NCBI RefSeq assembly: GCF_014207955.1
Contig: NZ_JACHLK010000002.1
Coordinates: 124,001 to 188,000, forward strand
Length of the DNA stretch: 64,000 bases
Reading direction: 5' to 3'
From: Acidovorax soli
Lineage (GTDB): Bacteria > Pseudomonadota > Gammaproteobacteria > Burkholderiales > Burkholderiaceae_C
Part shown: positions 51,536 to 62,050 of the stretch, piece by piece
Layout of the letters: each line of letters starts with the position of its first letter
Position numbering within the stretch: the stretch's first letter is position 1
The notes under the pieces: model-generated
Databases searched by the model: none
What the model was told of the DNA's origin: nothing
What the model saw: only the letters and a program-made list of their open reading frames with translations
Made by a program: the position numbers and the translations under genes

Positions 51536-52054
51536 ATGAACCTGCAATCCGACGATTTCGAGCTGTTCGGCCTCGCGCAGCGCTTTGCGCAGGAGCGCAG
51601 CGCCATCGATGCGCGCTGGAAGGAGCTGCAGCGCGAAGCCCATCCCGACAAGTTCGCTGCCCAGGGCGCGGCCGCGCAGCGCGTGGCCATGCAGTGGTCG
51701 GTGCGCATCAACGAGGCCTACCAGCGCCTGAAGGACCCGCTGCGCCGCGCCGCCTACCTGTGTGAGCTGCGTGGCGCCCCCATCCGTGCCGAGGACAACA
51801 CGGCCATGCCGGCGGCCTTTCTGATGCAGCAGATGGAATGGCGCGAAGCGCTCGAAGACGCCGAAGGCGAAGCGGCCCTGGATGCGCTGGACGACGAGGT
51901 CCAGCAGGCCCGGCGTGCCGCGCTGGCGCGCTGCGGCCAGTTGCTCGATGAAGCGGGCGATGCCACGGGGGCGGCCCGCGAGGTCAGAGCCCTCATGTTC
52001 ATTGCGCGATTTGGCGACGACATCGAGCGCCGCCGCGATCAACTGGGACAATAG
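51536..52054 (+). CDS. hscB: Fe-S co-chaperone HscB
   Basis: A 172-residue J-protein that brings IscU to HscA and stimulates its ATPase. The J-domain HPD is at REAHPDKF (about residues 36-38), followed by INEAYQRLKDPLRRAAYLCEL and the C-terminal helical IscU-binding domain (MQQMEWREALEDAEGEAALDAL). It follows the terminator and precedes hscA by 78 bases. Confidence 0.96.
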   Translation: MNLQSDDFELFGLAQRFAQERSAIDARWKELQREAHPDKFAAQGAAAQRVAMQWSVRINEAYQRLKDPLRRAAYLCELRGAPIRAEDNTAMPAAFLMQQMEWREALEDAEGEAALDALDDEVQQARRAALARCGQLLDEAGDATGAAREVRALMFIARFGDDIERRRDQLGQ

Positions 52055-52132
52055 GGGCTTGCCCCTTTCTGCAGGCCGCCCGGCGCGCTTGCAGGCACGA
52101 AGAACACGACGACAAGAATTCATCATCACGCC

Positions 52133-54001
<1,869 letters not shown>

Positions 54002-54041
54002 CCGACACCCCCTACGACAAGAACGAACAACAAGACGCACC

Positions 54042-54380
54042 ATGCCCGTCATCAAGATCCTGCCCCACCCGGAATACTGCCCCGCCGGCGCCGAAATCAC
54101 CGCGCCTGCCGGCACCTCGATCTGCGAGGCCATGCTGGACAACCACATCGACATCGAGCACGCCTGCGACATGAGCTGCGCCTGCACCACCTGCCACGTC
54201 ATCGTGCGCCAGGGCCTGTCCTCGCTCAACGATGCCGAAGAGGAAGAGGAAGACCTGCTGGACCGCGCCTGGGGCCTGGAGCCACAATCGCGCCTGTCCT
54301 GCCAGGCCATCCTGGCGCAGACCGATGTGACCGTGGAAATCCCCAAGTACACGATCAACCACGCCAAGGAAAACCACTGA
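54042..54380 (+). CDS. fdx: ISC-type [2Fe-2S] ferredoxin
   Basis: A 112-residue adrenodoxin-type ferredoxin that feeds electrons to cluster assembly. Ligands Cys42, Cys48, Cys51 and Cys87 are present, with the extra Cys46 typical of ISC ferredoxins (CDMSCACTTC), and a strongly acidic EEEEEDLLDRAWGLE follows. The start at ATG 54042 is inside a longer frame. dnaQ begins one base after its stop. No iscX gene is found after fdx. Confidence 0.95.
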   Translation: MPVIKILPHPEYCPAGAEITAPAGTSICEAMLDNHIDIEHACDMSCACTTCHVIVRQGLSSLNDAEEEEEDLLDRAWGLEPQSRLSCQAILAQTDVTVEIPKYTINHAKENH

Positions 54381-54381
54381 A

Positions 54382-55095
54382 ATGACACGGCAGATCGTTC
54401 TCGATACCGAAACCACCGGCCTCTCGGCCGAGGGCGGCGACCGCATCATCGAACTCGGTTGCGTGGAGCTGCTCAACCGCAAGCTCACGGGCAACAACCT
54501 GCACTTCTATTTCAACCCGGGGCGCGACAGCCATGAGGACGCGCTCAAGGTCCACGGCATCAGCAACGAGTTCCTGCGCGACAAGCCCAAGTTCTCCGAG
54601 CTGGCCCCGGACATCCTGGAGTACCTGCAGGGCGCCGAGATCATCATCCACAACGCGGCCTTCGACGTGGGCTTCCTGAACAAGGAGCTCGAACTCACGG
54701 GCCGCCCTGCGCTCAAGACCTATGTGGGCAGCGTGACCGACACCCTGGCCATGGCCAAGGAGATGTTCCCGGGCAAGCGCAACTCGCTCGATGCGCTGTG
54801 CGACCGCCTGGAAGTGGACAACTCGGGCCGCACGCTGCACGGCGCCTTGCTCGATGCCGAACTGCTGGCCGACGTCTACATCAACATGACGCGCGGGCAG
54901 GATGCCTTGCTGGTTGCGGACGAGGCCGACGACAGCGCCGGTGGCATCAGCGTGGCCGCCATTGATCTGCGCAGCCTGTCGTTGCCCGTGCTGCCCGCCA
55001 GCGAGCAGGAGGTGGCACTGCACGCCGAGGTGCTCACACAGATCGATAAATCGAGCGGTGGAAAAACAATCTGGCGAAAATTCCAAACAGCCTGA
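54382..55095 (+). CDS. dnaQ: DNA polymerase III epsilon subunit
   Basis: A 237-residue 3'-5' proofreading exonuclease. The three exonuclease motifs are intact: DTETTG (ExoI), IIIHNAAFDVGFL (ExoII), and HGALLDAELLADVYINM (ExoIII, H-x(4)-D type). The C-terminal 50 residues form the alpha-subunit-binding tail. It starts one base after fdx and is probably read from the same transcript. The promoter of the downstream tRNA genes begins just after its stop. Confidence 0.96.
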   Translation: MTRQIVLDTETTGLSAEGGDRIIELGCVELLNRKLTGNNLHFYFNPGRDSHEDALKVHGISNEFLRDKPKFSELAPDILEYLQGAEIIIHNAAFDVGFLNKELELTGRPALKTYVGSVTDTLAMAKEMFPGKRNSLDALCDRLEVDNSGRTLHGALLDAELLADVYINMTRGQDALLVADEADDSAGGISVAAIDLRSLSLPVLPASEQEVALHAEVLTQIDKSSGGKTIWRKFQTA

Positions 55096-55105
55096 AAAAC
55101 TGTTC

Positions 55106-55111
55106 TATAAT
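55106..55111 (+). promoter_or_regulatory. Probable -10 element of the tRNA-Val transcript
   Basis: A consensus TATAAT 24 bases before the first tRNA. The -35 region would fall inside the last codons of dnaQ and is not a good match, so only the -10 is claimed. Confidence 0.55.
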
Positions 55112-55134
55112 CTAAGGCTTGTCGCAGCGACAAA

Positions 55135-55209
55135 GGGTGATTAGCTCAGCGGTAGAGCACTGCCTTCACACGGCAGGGGTCACATGTTCGATCCATGTAT
55201 CACCCACCA
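55135..55209 (+). tRNA. tRNA-Val (CAC)
   Basis: A 75-nt cloverleaf. The acceptor stem is GGGTGAT/ATCACCC, the anticodon stem CTGCC/GGCAG with loop TTCACAC giving anticodon CAC (reads GTG), the T-loop is GTTCGATCC, and the 3' ACCA is encoded. A second identical copy lies 50 bases downstream. Confidence 0.95.
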
Positions 55210-55259
55210 CGCTTGCAACAGGAAAATGGCAAAGTCTTTCGCATGAGAGATGGCGCTTC

Positions 55260-55334
55260 GGGTGATTAGCTCAGCGGTAGAGCACTGCCTTCACACGGCA
55301 GGGGTCACATGTTCGATCCATGTATCACCCACCA
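55260..55334 (+). tRNA. tRNA-Val (CAC), second copy
   Basis: Identical over all 75 bases, including CCA, to the copy at 55135. The pair is followed by a terminator and probably forms one transcript. Confidence 0.95.
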
Positions 55335-55340
55335 ATTCGA

Positions 55341-55374
55341 AACCCTTGCAGATTGCGGTCTGCAAGGGTTTTTT
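55341..55374 (+). terminator. Intrinsic terminator after the tRNA-Val pair
   Basis: A perfect 12-bp stem AACCCTTGCAGA/TCTGCAAGGGTT with a 6-base loop, running into a T tract. It also separates the tRNA transcript from the convergent metallo-hydrolase gene ending at 55415. Confidence 0.92.
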
Positions 55375-55414
55375 CGTTGGGGGCCGCCTCCAACTGCCGC
55401 CCCGCTCCGCGCGC

Positions 55415-56389
55415 TCAGTTGCTGGCCTTGCCGCAGCCTGCGGTGCACAGGCCAGCCGCATTGAACTCCATGGTGCGGCCCGACAGCGGCACCGCCACCG
55501 GCACGCGCGATGCCTTGATGAAGGCCTCGGTCTTGCTGCCCGGGCGCACCACGCCATCGACCGTGCCGACCTCGTTGACGTGGGAGGCGATCACCGTGGC
55601 GGGCTTGACCAGTTCGTTGATCACGAAAGCGGCTTCTGCCGGGCCGGTGCTGAAGCCATCGCCGATGTTCATCACCGCGAGCTTGGCCTTGTAGTAGTCG
55701 CGCACCACGCGCTCCTGGTCGGCGGTGATGCCCGTGTCGCCCGACAGATACGCCACCAGCCCGTTGCTGAAGCTCAGCACGTAGCCCGTTGCCAGGCCCA
55801 CGTCGCCGGCAATGCCTGCGGCCTTCATTGCCTCGCCCAGTGGCCCGCCGATGTAGTCGGGGTCCACGCCATTGCTGTGCACGGCCGTCACGGTGGCGAT
55901 GCGCACACCGCTCACGGTGACGCTGCCGCCGAAGCGCGCCAGCATGGAGTTGGCCGGGTCGCCGCCATTGGCCCTGAGCTTGGCCGCGAAGAAGGGCGGC
56001 ATCTCGCTGCCCGTCACGATCTTGGATTTCTTGGCCAGGGCGATGTTCACCGCGCTGGAGTTGGGCAGGGCCGAGACCGACATGTCCGGGCTGGCGCAGG
56101 TGCCCGAATTGGGCGCCTTGTTGTGCGCGTTGCCCACATGGTCGCCATGCATGTGGCTCACCAGGATGATGTCGATCTTGCCCAGCCGCGGGTCGTTGGG
56201 GCCGGCCACCGTGCGGCCCGGGTCGTACAGAATGCGTGTTCCATTGGGATCCTCGAACACCAGGGCCCGGTCCTGCGGGCACAGCTCGCCCTCGATGCCG
56301 CCCAGCGGCGTCACCTTGACGTTCTGTGCCTGGGCGGTAGACAGCGCAGTGGCCAGGAAGAGGGTGGTGGCAAAGCACTTCAAACGCAT
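55415..56389 (-). CDS. Exported metallo-beta-lactamase-fold hydrolase
   Basis: A 324-residue protein with a cleavable signal peptide (MRLKCFATTLFLATALSTAQAQ). The MBL metal motif is complete: SHMHGDHVG (HxHxDH), with later His in VTAVHSNGVD, Asp in YLSGDTGIT and His in IASHVNEVG. The second ATG (56389) is chosen because AAGGAG lies 7 bases upstream of it, whereas the ATG at 56395 directly touches the ribosome site. It is 36 bases after a binding-protein gene on the same strand, so it may be the last gene of the catabolic unit. Substrate unknown. Confidence 0.87.
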   Translation of the reverse strand: MRLKCFATTLFLATALSTAQAQNVKVTPLGGIEGELCPQDRALVFEDPNGTRILYDPGRTVAGPNDPRLGKIDIILVSHMHGDHVGNAHNKAPNSGTCASPDMSVSALPNSSAVNIALAKKSKIVTGSEMPPFFAAKLRANGGDPANSMLARFGGSVTVSGVRIATVTAVHSNGVDPDYIGGPLGEAMKAAGIAGDVGLATGYVLSFSNGLVAYLSGDTGITADQERVVRDYYKAKLAVMNIGDGFSTGPAEAAFVINELVKPATVIASHVNEVGTVDGVVRPGSKTEAFIKASRVPVAVPLSGRTMEFNAAGLCTAGCGKASN

Positions 56390-56425
56390 GGACATCTCCT
56401 TGTGCTGGATGGCGGAAACGGGGGG

Positions 56426-57250
56426 TCAGCGCGGCGGCGCGGGGTCGGCGACGGCTGCGCCTTCGATGCCATGGCGCTTGAGTGCTGCGGCAACAAAGCC
56501 GCTCGCCTTCATGCGTTCCACGAAGGCATGCAGCGTGGCCCGCGCCAATGGTGGGCGGCCTGCGGGTACGCCCATGGCCTGCTCGATCACCATGAAGCGC
56601 CCGGGCAGCAGCCGCACGCCGGGCACGCGCCGTGCGTCGGCCTCCAGTTGCTGGCGTACACCAGCCGCCACATCGAGCTTGCGCGCCAGGAACTCGTCCA
56701 CCACCTGGGGCGAGGTCGGGGCCCGCACCAGCGTGGCCTGCTTGATCTCGCGGGTCAGGAACAGGTCGTAGGCGCTGCCCTTGCCGACCACCACGGTAGT
56801 GCCAGGCCGGTCCACCTGGGCATTGGCCGTGAGTGGTGAATCGCTGCGCACCAAGTAGGCGCCCTCGATCACCACATAGGCCGCGGTGAATGCCACGCCC
56901 TCGCCGCGCACCGGATCGATGGCGAAGAAGCCGACGTCGGCCTGGCCGGCGCGCACCACCTCCACCGACTTTCCCGCCGCATCCACGGCCTTGAGTTCCA
57001 CCGGCACGCCGAGCTGGCGGCCCAGCTCCTGCGCCAGGTCGACCGATACGCCCTTGAGTGCCCCGGTTGCCGCATCGCGCGAGGCGAGCACCGGGTTGCC
57101 CAGGTTGATCGAGGCCCGCAGCACGCCTTCGGGTGCGAGGGCGCGGACGGCCTCGGCCGGCAGCAGCGGTGTTGGCGCGGGGGAAGGCTGTGTGAGCGCG
57201 CAGGCGCAGAGCAGTGTGGCGCAGGTCAGCAGCGCCGGCCTGCGGAGCAT
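56426..57250 (-). CDS. Family-3 amino-acid-type ABC binding lipoprotein
   Basis: A 274-residue solute-binding protein with a lipobox-like LLTCATLLCAC start. The family-3 pattern is visible: LRASINLGNPVLASRDAATGALKGVSVDLAQELGRQLGVPVELKAVDAAGKSVEVVRAGQADVGFFAIDPVRGEGVAFTAAYVV, here quoted in part only as landmarks LRASINLGNPVL, GVSVDLAQELG and FFAIDPVR. It has no permease or ATPase partner in the window. It lies downstream of the GntR regulator on the same strand. The ligand could be an amino acid or a nitrogenous compound related to the neighbouring pathway. Confidence 0.83.
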   Translation of the reverse strand: MLRRPALLTCATLLCACALTQPSPAPTPLLPAEAVRALAPEGVLRASINLGNPVLASRDAATGALKGVSVDLAQELGRQLGVPVELKAVDAAGKSVEVVRAGQADVGFFAIDPVRGEGVAFTAAYVVIEGAYLVRSDSPLTANAQVDRPGTTVVVGKGSAYDLFLTREIKQATLVRAPTSPQVVDEFLARKLDVAAGVRQQLEADARRVPGVRLLPGRFMVIEQAMGVPAGRPPLARATLHAFVERMKASGFVAAALKRHGIEGAAVADPAPPR

Positions 57251-57351
57251 GGCGAGACCGGTGAGGGGGCGGAGAATGGGCAAGGCGGTGCTCCTTCCGT
57301 GCGGACGGCGCGGGCCCGGGTTGGCTGCGCCAGCGCAGGGGATTGTGTCAC

Positions 57352-58092
57352 TTACCCCGCGCTGGGTCCAAGGCGCGCCATGTGCACCTGGTGCAGCGTG
57401 ATCTTGCGCACCTCGGCCTGGCTGGTCTGGATGTGGGCGCGCAACAGCATGGCGGCCTGGTCGCCGCGGTGGGCGCGGATGGCCTTGAGGATGGTGGCGT
57501 GCTCGTCGTAGGTCGCCTCGATGCGCGCCTGCTGTGTGAAGTCGAGCCGGCGGATGATGCGGATGCGCTCGGTCACGTCGCGGTGCACGCGCGTCATCTC
57601 GGCATTGCCGGCGGCGCGCACCAGCGCGCAGTGGAAGGCCTCGTCCCAGGCGGCCACCTGCAGGGTGTCGGTGCTGCGCTCGGCCACGGGCACCAGCCAG
57701 ATGCGGTTGAGTTCGTCGAGCAACTGGTGGTCCACCGGCATGGACTTGAGCGCGCCGCCAGCCCCCTCGTCGCACAGGCGGTGCACGGCCGTGGTCTCCA
57801 GCACCATGCGCAGGTCGTAGAGCTGCTCGAACTGGTCGAAGTCGAAGGGCAGCACGCGCCAGCCGCTGCGGAACAGCACCTCCACATAGCCTTCCTGCTG
57901 CAGGCGCACCAGGGCCTGGCGCACGGGCGTGCGCGAAACGCCCAGGCGCTCGCAGATCTCGTTTTCGGTGAAGCGGTCGCCGGGCACCAGCTTGAACTCG
58001 CCCACATCGCGCTTGAGCTGGGCGTACACATCGTCGGCGCGCGAGCTGCGGGCCGGTTTCGTCTTGGAATGGGGGAGGGCGGGTGTCTGCAC
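57352..58092 (-). CDS. GntR-family (FadR/FCD subgroup) transcriptional regulator
   Basis: A 246-residue repressor. The N-terminal winged helix (DDVYAQLKRDVGEFKLVPGDRFTENEICERLGVSRTPVRQALVRLQQEGYVEV) is typical GntR; the C-terminal FCD domain is all-helical with metal/ligand-binding Asp and His (for example DEAFHCALVRAAGN). It starts 16 bases after the cysteine hydrolase gene and is probably the local regulator of the ABC/hydrolase operon, sensing a pathway compound. Confidence 0.92.
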   Translation of the reverse strand: MQTPALPHSKTKPARSSRADDVYAQLKRDVGEFKLVPGDRFTENEICERLGVSRTPVRQALVRLQQEGYVEVLFRSGWRVLPFDFDQFEQLYDLRMVLETTAVHRLCDEGAGGALKSMPVDHQLLDELNRIWLVPVAERSTDTLQVAAWDEAFHCALVRAAGNAEMTRVHRDVTERIRIIRRLDFTQQARIEATYDEHATILKAIRAHRGDQAAMLLRAHIQTSQAEVRKITLHQVHMARLGPSAG

Positions 58093-58108
58093 AAGGCGAC
58101 TTTAGCAA

Positions 58109-58795
58109 CTACGCGGCCACGCCAGCGTCGGCCAGGGCCGACAGCAGGGCGGCCGAGGGGGCAGTCCAGCCGACGATGGCGCCCTGGGCGCGCAGCATCT
58201 CGAGGGCGGCCGCCTTGAAATGCGGGAAATAGCTTTCGGTGCAGTCTTCCAGCAGCAGGCTGTCATAGCCGCGGTCGTTCGCCTCGCGCATGCTGGTCTG
58301 CACGCAGACCTCGGTGGTCACGCCCATAAAAACCAGGTGCGTGATGCCGCGTGCCTGCAGGGTTTCGTGCAGGCCGGTGGCGTAGAACATGCCCTTGCCG
58401 GGCTTGTCGACCACGATCTCGCCCGCCACCGGGGCCAGGGCCGGGATGATCTGGTTGCCCGGCTCGCCCGCCACCAGGATGCGGCCCATGGGCCCCGCAT
58501 CGCCAATGCGCAGCTGCGGGTTGCCGCGCAGGCGCTTGGCGGGAGGGCAGTCCGACAGGTCGGGCCGGTGCGATTCGCGCGTGTGCAGCACCAGGCCGCC
58601 CGCCGCGCGCCAGGCCGCGAGCACGGCCTGGCAGGCCGGCACGATGGCTTCGAGCAGCGACACATTGTTGCCCAAGGTCTCGCCGAAACCGCCGGGCTCG
58701 ATGAAGTCGCGCTGCATGTCGATGATCACCAGCGCGGTGTGCGCCAGTGCGAAGCGGTAGGCGAAGGGGTTGGCGTGGAGGGTGATGGGGCTCAT
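58109..58795 (-). CDS. Isochorismatase-like cysteine hydrolase, possibly triuret hydrolase-like
   Basis: A 228-residue member of the isochorismatase-like hydrolases. The catalytic triad is Asp26 (VIIDMQRDF), Lys131 ([10 protein letters not shown]) and Cys164 (TTEVCVQTS). It is clearly paralogous to the BiuH-like protein two genes away, sharing HTREx[17 protein letters not shown] and MREANDRGY. In Herbaspirillum a triuret hydrolase (TrtA) is encoded beside biuret hydrolase, so a TrtA-like role is a reasonable guess from context, not from diagnostic residues. The stop of the ATPase gene overlaps its start by 4 bases. Confidence 0.85.
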   Translation of the reverse strand: MSPITLHANPFAYRFALAHTALVIIDMQRDFIEPGGFGETLGNNVSLLEAIVPACQAVLAAWRAAGGLVLHTRESHRPDLSDCPPAKRLRGNPQLRIGDAGPMGRILVAGEPGNQIIPALAPVAGEIVVDKPGKGMFYATGLHETLQARGITHLVFMGVTTEVCVQTSMREANDRGYDSLLLEDCTESYFPHFKAAALEMLRAQGAIVGWTAPSAALLSALADAGVAA

Positions 58796-60387
58796 GCCGC
58801 CTCCTGGTGGGGTGTGTGATCGTGCCCGCCGCCCATGTAGGCGCCCAGGATGTGGCGCTCGGCAACGGCGGCCGGGGTTTCGTGGACGATGCGGCCCTCG
58901 CTCATGACCACGATGCGGTCAGCCAGCTCCAGCAGTTCGTCCAGGTCTTCGCTGACCAGCAGCACGGCGCCGCCGCGCTCGCGCACGCCCAGGATGCGGG
59001 CATGGATCTCGGCCACGGCCGCGAAGTCCAGCCCGAACACCGGGTTGGCCGCGATCAGCACATTGATGTCGCCCGCCAGCTCGCGTGCCAGCACCGCGCG
59101 CTGCACGTTGCCGCCCGACAGGCTGCGGATGGGCGCGCCCTCGCCCTGGGTCTTGACGCCATAGCCCGCGATCCATTCGCGCGCGCGGCTGCGCCAGCTG
59201 GCAAAGCGCAGCACGCCGCCCCGGCGCAGCGGCGGCTGGTCGAAGTCGCGCAGCGCCATGTTCTCGGCCACCGACAGGTCGCCCACGCAGGCATTGCGCA
59301 GAGGTTCTTCGGGCAGGCTGCGCACTTTGAGTTCGCGGTTCTGCGCGCGTGTGGCGGTGTAGTCCCGGCCCAGCACCTGCACCCGGCCGGCCAGGCGCGG
59401 GCGCTGGCCGACCAGGGCCTCGACCAGTTCGCGCTGGCCATTGCCCGACACGCCGGCCACCCCCAGCACCTCGCCCCGGCGCACCGCCAGGTCCAGGCCC
59501 GGCAGGGCCAGGGGGCCGCGGTCGCCCGGGGCCTGCAGGCCTTGCACCAGCAGGGCGGTCTCGCCCGGTGCCGCTTCGGCGCGGCCTGCCGCCTCCGGGC
59601 GGGCCTGGGTGGATGGGGTGGCCGATGCTTCGCCCATCATGGCCTGCGCCAGGGCCTCGGGCCCGGTATCGGCCACGCGGCCATGGTGCACGGCCTGGCC
59701 CCGGCGCAGCACGGTCACGGCGTCGGCATAGGCCATGACCTCGCGGAACTTGTGCGTGATGATGATGACGCTGCACCGCCCGCTCTGCGCAAAGGCGCGC
59801 ACATGGCCCAGCACCTCGTCGGCCTCCTGCGGGGTCAGCACCGAGGTGGGTTCGTCCAGGATCAAGAGGCGCGGGCGCAGGTACAGCTGCTTGAGCAGTT
59901 CGAGCTTCTGCTTTTCGCCGGCTGCCAGTTCCGAGGGGCGGGCATCCAGGTCCAGCTGGAAGGGCGTGGTGGCCAGGAAGGCCTGCAGTTCGGCGCGCTT
60001 GGCGCGCCAGTCGATCACCGCCGGGGTCTGGCCGCCGGCCAGCAGCAGGTTCTCGGCCACCGTCATGCCCGGTGCCAGCGTGAAGTGCTGGTAGACCATG
60101 CCGATGCCCAGGCTGCGCGCGACGATGGGGTTGGCGATGGCCTGCTCGCGCCCGTCGATCAGGATGGCGCCTTCCTCGGCCCTTTGGTACCCCGCCACGC
60201 ATTTGACCAGCGTGCTCTTGCCCGCGCCGTTCTCGCCCAGCAGGGCGTGCACGCTGCCAGGCTCCACGCGCATGTTCACGCGGTCCATGGCGGTGAAGCT
60301 GCCAAAGCGCTTGGTCAGGTTCCAGGTCTCCAGCGCCAGCGCGCCGGTGCCGGCGGGCAAGGCACCAATGGGGTGGTCTGCGGACAT
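58792..60387 (-). CDS. ABC importer ATPase, double NBD (BMP/nucleoside-type)
   Basis: A 531-residue double ATPase of the RbsA/NupA/BMP-associated group. The first NBD is complete: Walker [11 protein letters not shown]-loop MVYQHFTL, signature [13 protein letters not shown], Walker [12 protein letters not shown]. The second is degenerate: Walker [15 protein letters not shown] lacks the GKS/T, signature [11 protein letters not shown] is kept, but Walker B reads [13 protein letters not shown] without the catalytic Glu. This asymmetry is usual for the family. It energises uptake by the two permeases at 61124-63144. The start overlaps nothing; the 3' end overlaps the next hydrolase by 4 bases. Confidence 0.93.
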   Translation of the reverse strand: MSADHPIGALPAGTGALALETWNLTKRFGSFTAMDRVNMRVEPGSVHALLGENGAGKSTLVKCVAGYQRAEEGAILIDGREQAIANPIVARSLGIGMVYQHFTLAPGMTVAENLLLAGGQTPAVIDWRAKRAELQAFLATTPFQLDLDARPSELAAGEKQKLELLKQLYLRPRLLILDEPTSVLTPQEADEVLGHVRAFAQSGRCSVIIITHKFREVMAYADAVTVLRRGQAVHHGRVADTGPEALAQAMMGEASATPSTQARPEAAGRAEAAPGETALLVQGLQAPGDRGPLALPGLDLAVRRGEVLGVAGVSGNGQRELVEALVGQRPRLAGRVQVLGRDYTATRAQNRELKVRSLPEEPLRNACVGDLSVAENMALRDFDQPPLRRGGVLRFASWRSRAREWIAGYGVKTQGEGAPIRSLSGGNVQRAVLARELAGDINVLIAANPVFGLDFAAVAEIHARILGVRERGGAVLLVSEDLDELLELADRIVVMSEGRIVHETPAAVAERHILGAYMGGGHDHTPHQEAA

Positions 60388-60405
60388 GGCGGTTCCTCTC
60401 CCGGC

Positions 60406-61107
60406 TCAGTCCAGGGCGGCCAGCAGCGCGCTGGACGGGGCATGCGCCCCGAACACGCCGCCCTGCATGGTCACCATGTTCAAGGCCGCCTGGTGGTTGG
60501 CCGGGTCGGTGGCCGCCGTGCAGTCGGACAGCAGCAGGCATTCATAGCCCCGGTCATTGGCTTCGCGCATGGTGGTGTGCACGCAGACATCGGTGGTGAT
60601 GCCTGCGAGGATGAGGTTCTGCACGCCCGCAAGCTGCAGCACCATGTCCAGGTCGGTGGCATAGAACGAGCCTTTGCCGGGCTTGTCGATCACCACCTCG
60701 CCGGGCAGCGGCGCGAGTTCGGGGATCAGCTCCCAGCCCGGCTCGCCGCGCACCAGGATGCGCCCGCAGGGCCCGGCATCGCCGATGCCCAGGCCGTCCT
60801 TGCCGATCTGGCGCGAGCGCCAGCGCTTGTTGGCCGGCAGGTCGGCCAGGTCCGGGCGGTGCCCTTCGCGGGTGTGGATGATGCGAAAGCCCTGCGCGCG
60901 CATCGCCGGCAGCAGGCGCTGCAGCGGTGCGATGGGTGCGCGCGTGAGGCCGATGTCGTAGCCCATCACGTCCACATAGCCGCCGATGCCGCAGAAGTCG
61001 GTCTGCATGTCGATCACGAGCAGCGCGGTGTTGTCGGGGCGCAGGTCGCCGTTGTAGGGCCAGGCATAGGGGTTGGCCTGGACGTGCCGGGTGGTCGCTG
61101 TGGTCAC
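60406..61107 (-). CDS. biuH: Biuret amidohydrolase (BiuH-like cysteine hydrolase)
   Basis: A 233-residue isochorismatase-like hydrolase with triad Asp33 ([10 protein letters not shown]), Lys142 ([11 protein letters not shown]) and Cys175 ([10 protein letters not shown]). [32 protein letters not shown] and [12 protein letters not shown] closely follow what I recall of Rhizobium BiuH, which cleaves biuret to allophanate and ammonia. It sits inside an ABC importer operon between a permease and the ATPase gene. Downstream steps (allophanate hydrolase) are not in the window. The identification is strong by pattern but unsearched. Confidence 0.85.
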   Translation of the reverse strand: MTTATTRHVQANPYAWPYNGDLRPDNTALLVIDMQTDFCGIGGYVDVMGYDIGLTRAPIAPLQRLLPAMRAQGFRIIHTREGHRPDLADLPANKRWRSRQIGKDGLGIGDAGPCGRILVRGEPGWELIPELAPLPGEVVIDKPGKGSFYATDLDMVLQLAGVQNLILAGITTDVCVHTTMREANDRGYECLLLSDCTAATDPANHQAALNMVTMQGGVFGAHAPSSALLAALD

Positions 61108-61123
61108 GTGGGAGGTCCTTCAA

Positions 61124-62050
61124 TCAAGACTGTTTGGTGGAAGAGAGCTCACCGGGGCTGCCGGCCGCGACACTGCCGGGCTTGCAGGTCACCACCAGGA
61201 TCAGCAGGGTCAGCACATAGGGCACGGTGTTGAACAGGTGGTAGCCCCAGCCCACGCCGACCGACTGCAGGGCCGGGCCGATGGCGCCCGCACCGCCGAA
61301 CAGCAGGGCGGCCACCAGGCAGCGCAGGGGGCTCCAGCGCGCAAAGATCACCAGCGCCACGGCGATCAGGCCCTGGCCGCTGGAGATGCCTTCGTTCCAG
61401 CTGCCGGGGTAGAACAGGGTCAGCGAGGCGCCCCCTAGCCCGGCGATGAAACCGCCCGCCGCCGTGGCCGCGATGCGGATGCCCGGCACCGAATAGCCCA
61501 GGGCGCGCGTGGCGTTGGCCGAGTCGCCCGCCAGCCGCACCAGCAGACCCCAGCGCGTGCGCGCAAAGGCCCACCACAGCAGCGCGGCGAGCACCACGCC
61601 CAGCGGAAGCAGGGCGTTGACCTGGAGGGCCGACTGCACCACGGGCGAATCGCTCCAGCCGCCCAGCGGCAGCGCGGGGATCTGCGGGGCCTGCGGCTGG
61701 ATCAGCGGCTTGCCCAGGTAGAAGGCCAGGCCCATGCCCAGCAGCATCAGCGCGATGCCGGTGGCCACGTCATTCACGCGCGGCAGCGAGCACAACACGC
61801 CGTGCAGCGTGGCCAGCAGGGCGCCTGCCATCGCGCCGGCCAGCACGCCCAGCCAGGGCGAGCCCGTGAGGTAGGCACCGCCAAAGGCCGCCATGGCCGA
61901 GAGCACCAGCACGCCCTCCAGCCCCAGGTTGATGCGGCCCGACTTTTCGGTGAGGCATTCGCCCAGGCTCACGAACAGGAAGGGCACGCCCACGCGCAGG
62001 GCTCCGCCCACGATGGCGGCGATGAGGGCAATCCATTGGTCAGCGGTCAT
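61124..62050 (-). CDS. ABC importer permease 2 (BMP/nucleoside type)
   Basis: A 308-residue inner-membrane permease with about 8-9 helices, of the YufQ/NupC/RbsC-like group. SLGECLTEKSGRINLGLEGVLVLSAMAAFGGAYLTGSPWLG is the characteristic N-terminal region and GGASLTLFYPGSWNEGISSGQGLIAVALVIFARW the EAA-like coupling region. The start overlaps permease 1 by 4 bases, so both are co-translated and probably form a heterodimer. Confidence 0.92.
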   Translation of the reverse strand: MTADQWIALIAAIVGGALRVGVPFLFVSLGECLTEKSGRINLGLEGVLVLSAMAAFGGAYLTGSPWLGVLAGAMAGALLATLHGVLCSLPRVNDVATGIALMLLGMGLAFYLGKPLIQPQAPQIPALPLGGWSDSPVVQSALQVNALLPLGVVLAALLWWAFARTRWGLLVRLAGDSANATRALGYSVPGIRIAATAAGGFIAGLGGASLTLFYPGSWNEGISSGQGLIAVALVIFARWSPLRCLVAALLFGGAGAIGPALQSVGVGWGYHLFNTVPYVLTLLILVVTCKPGSVAAGSPGELSSTKQS

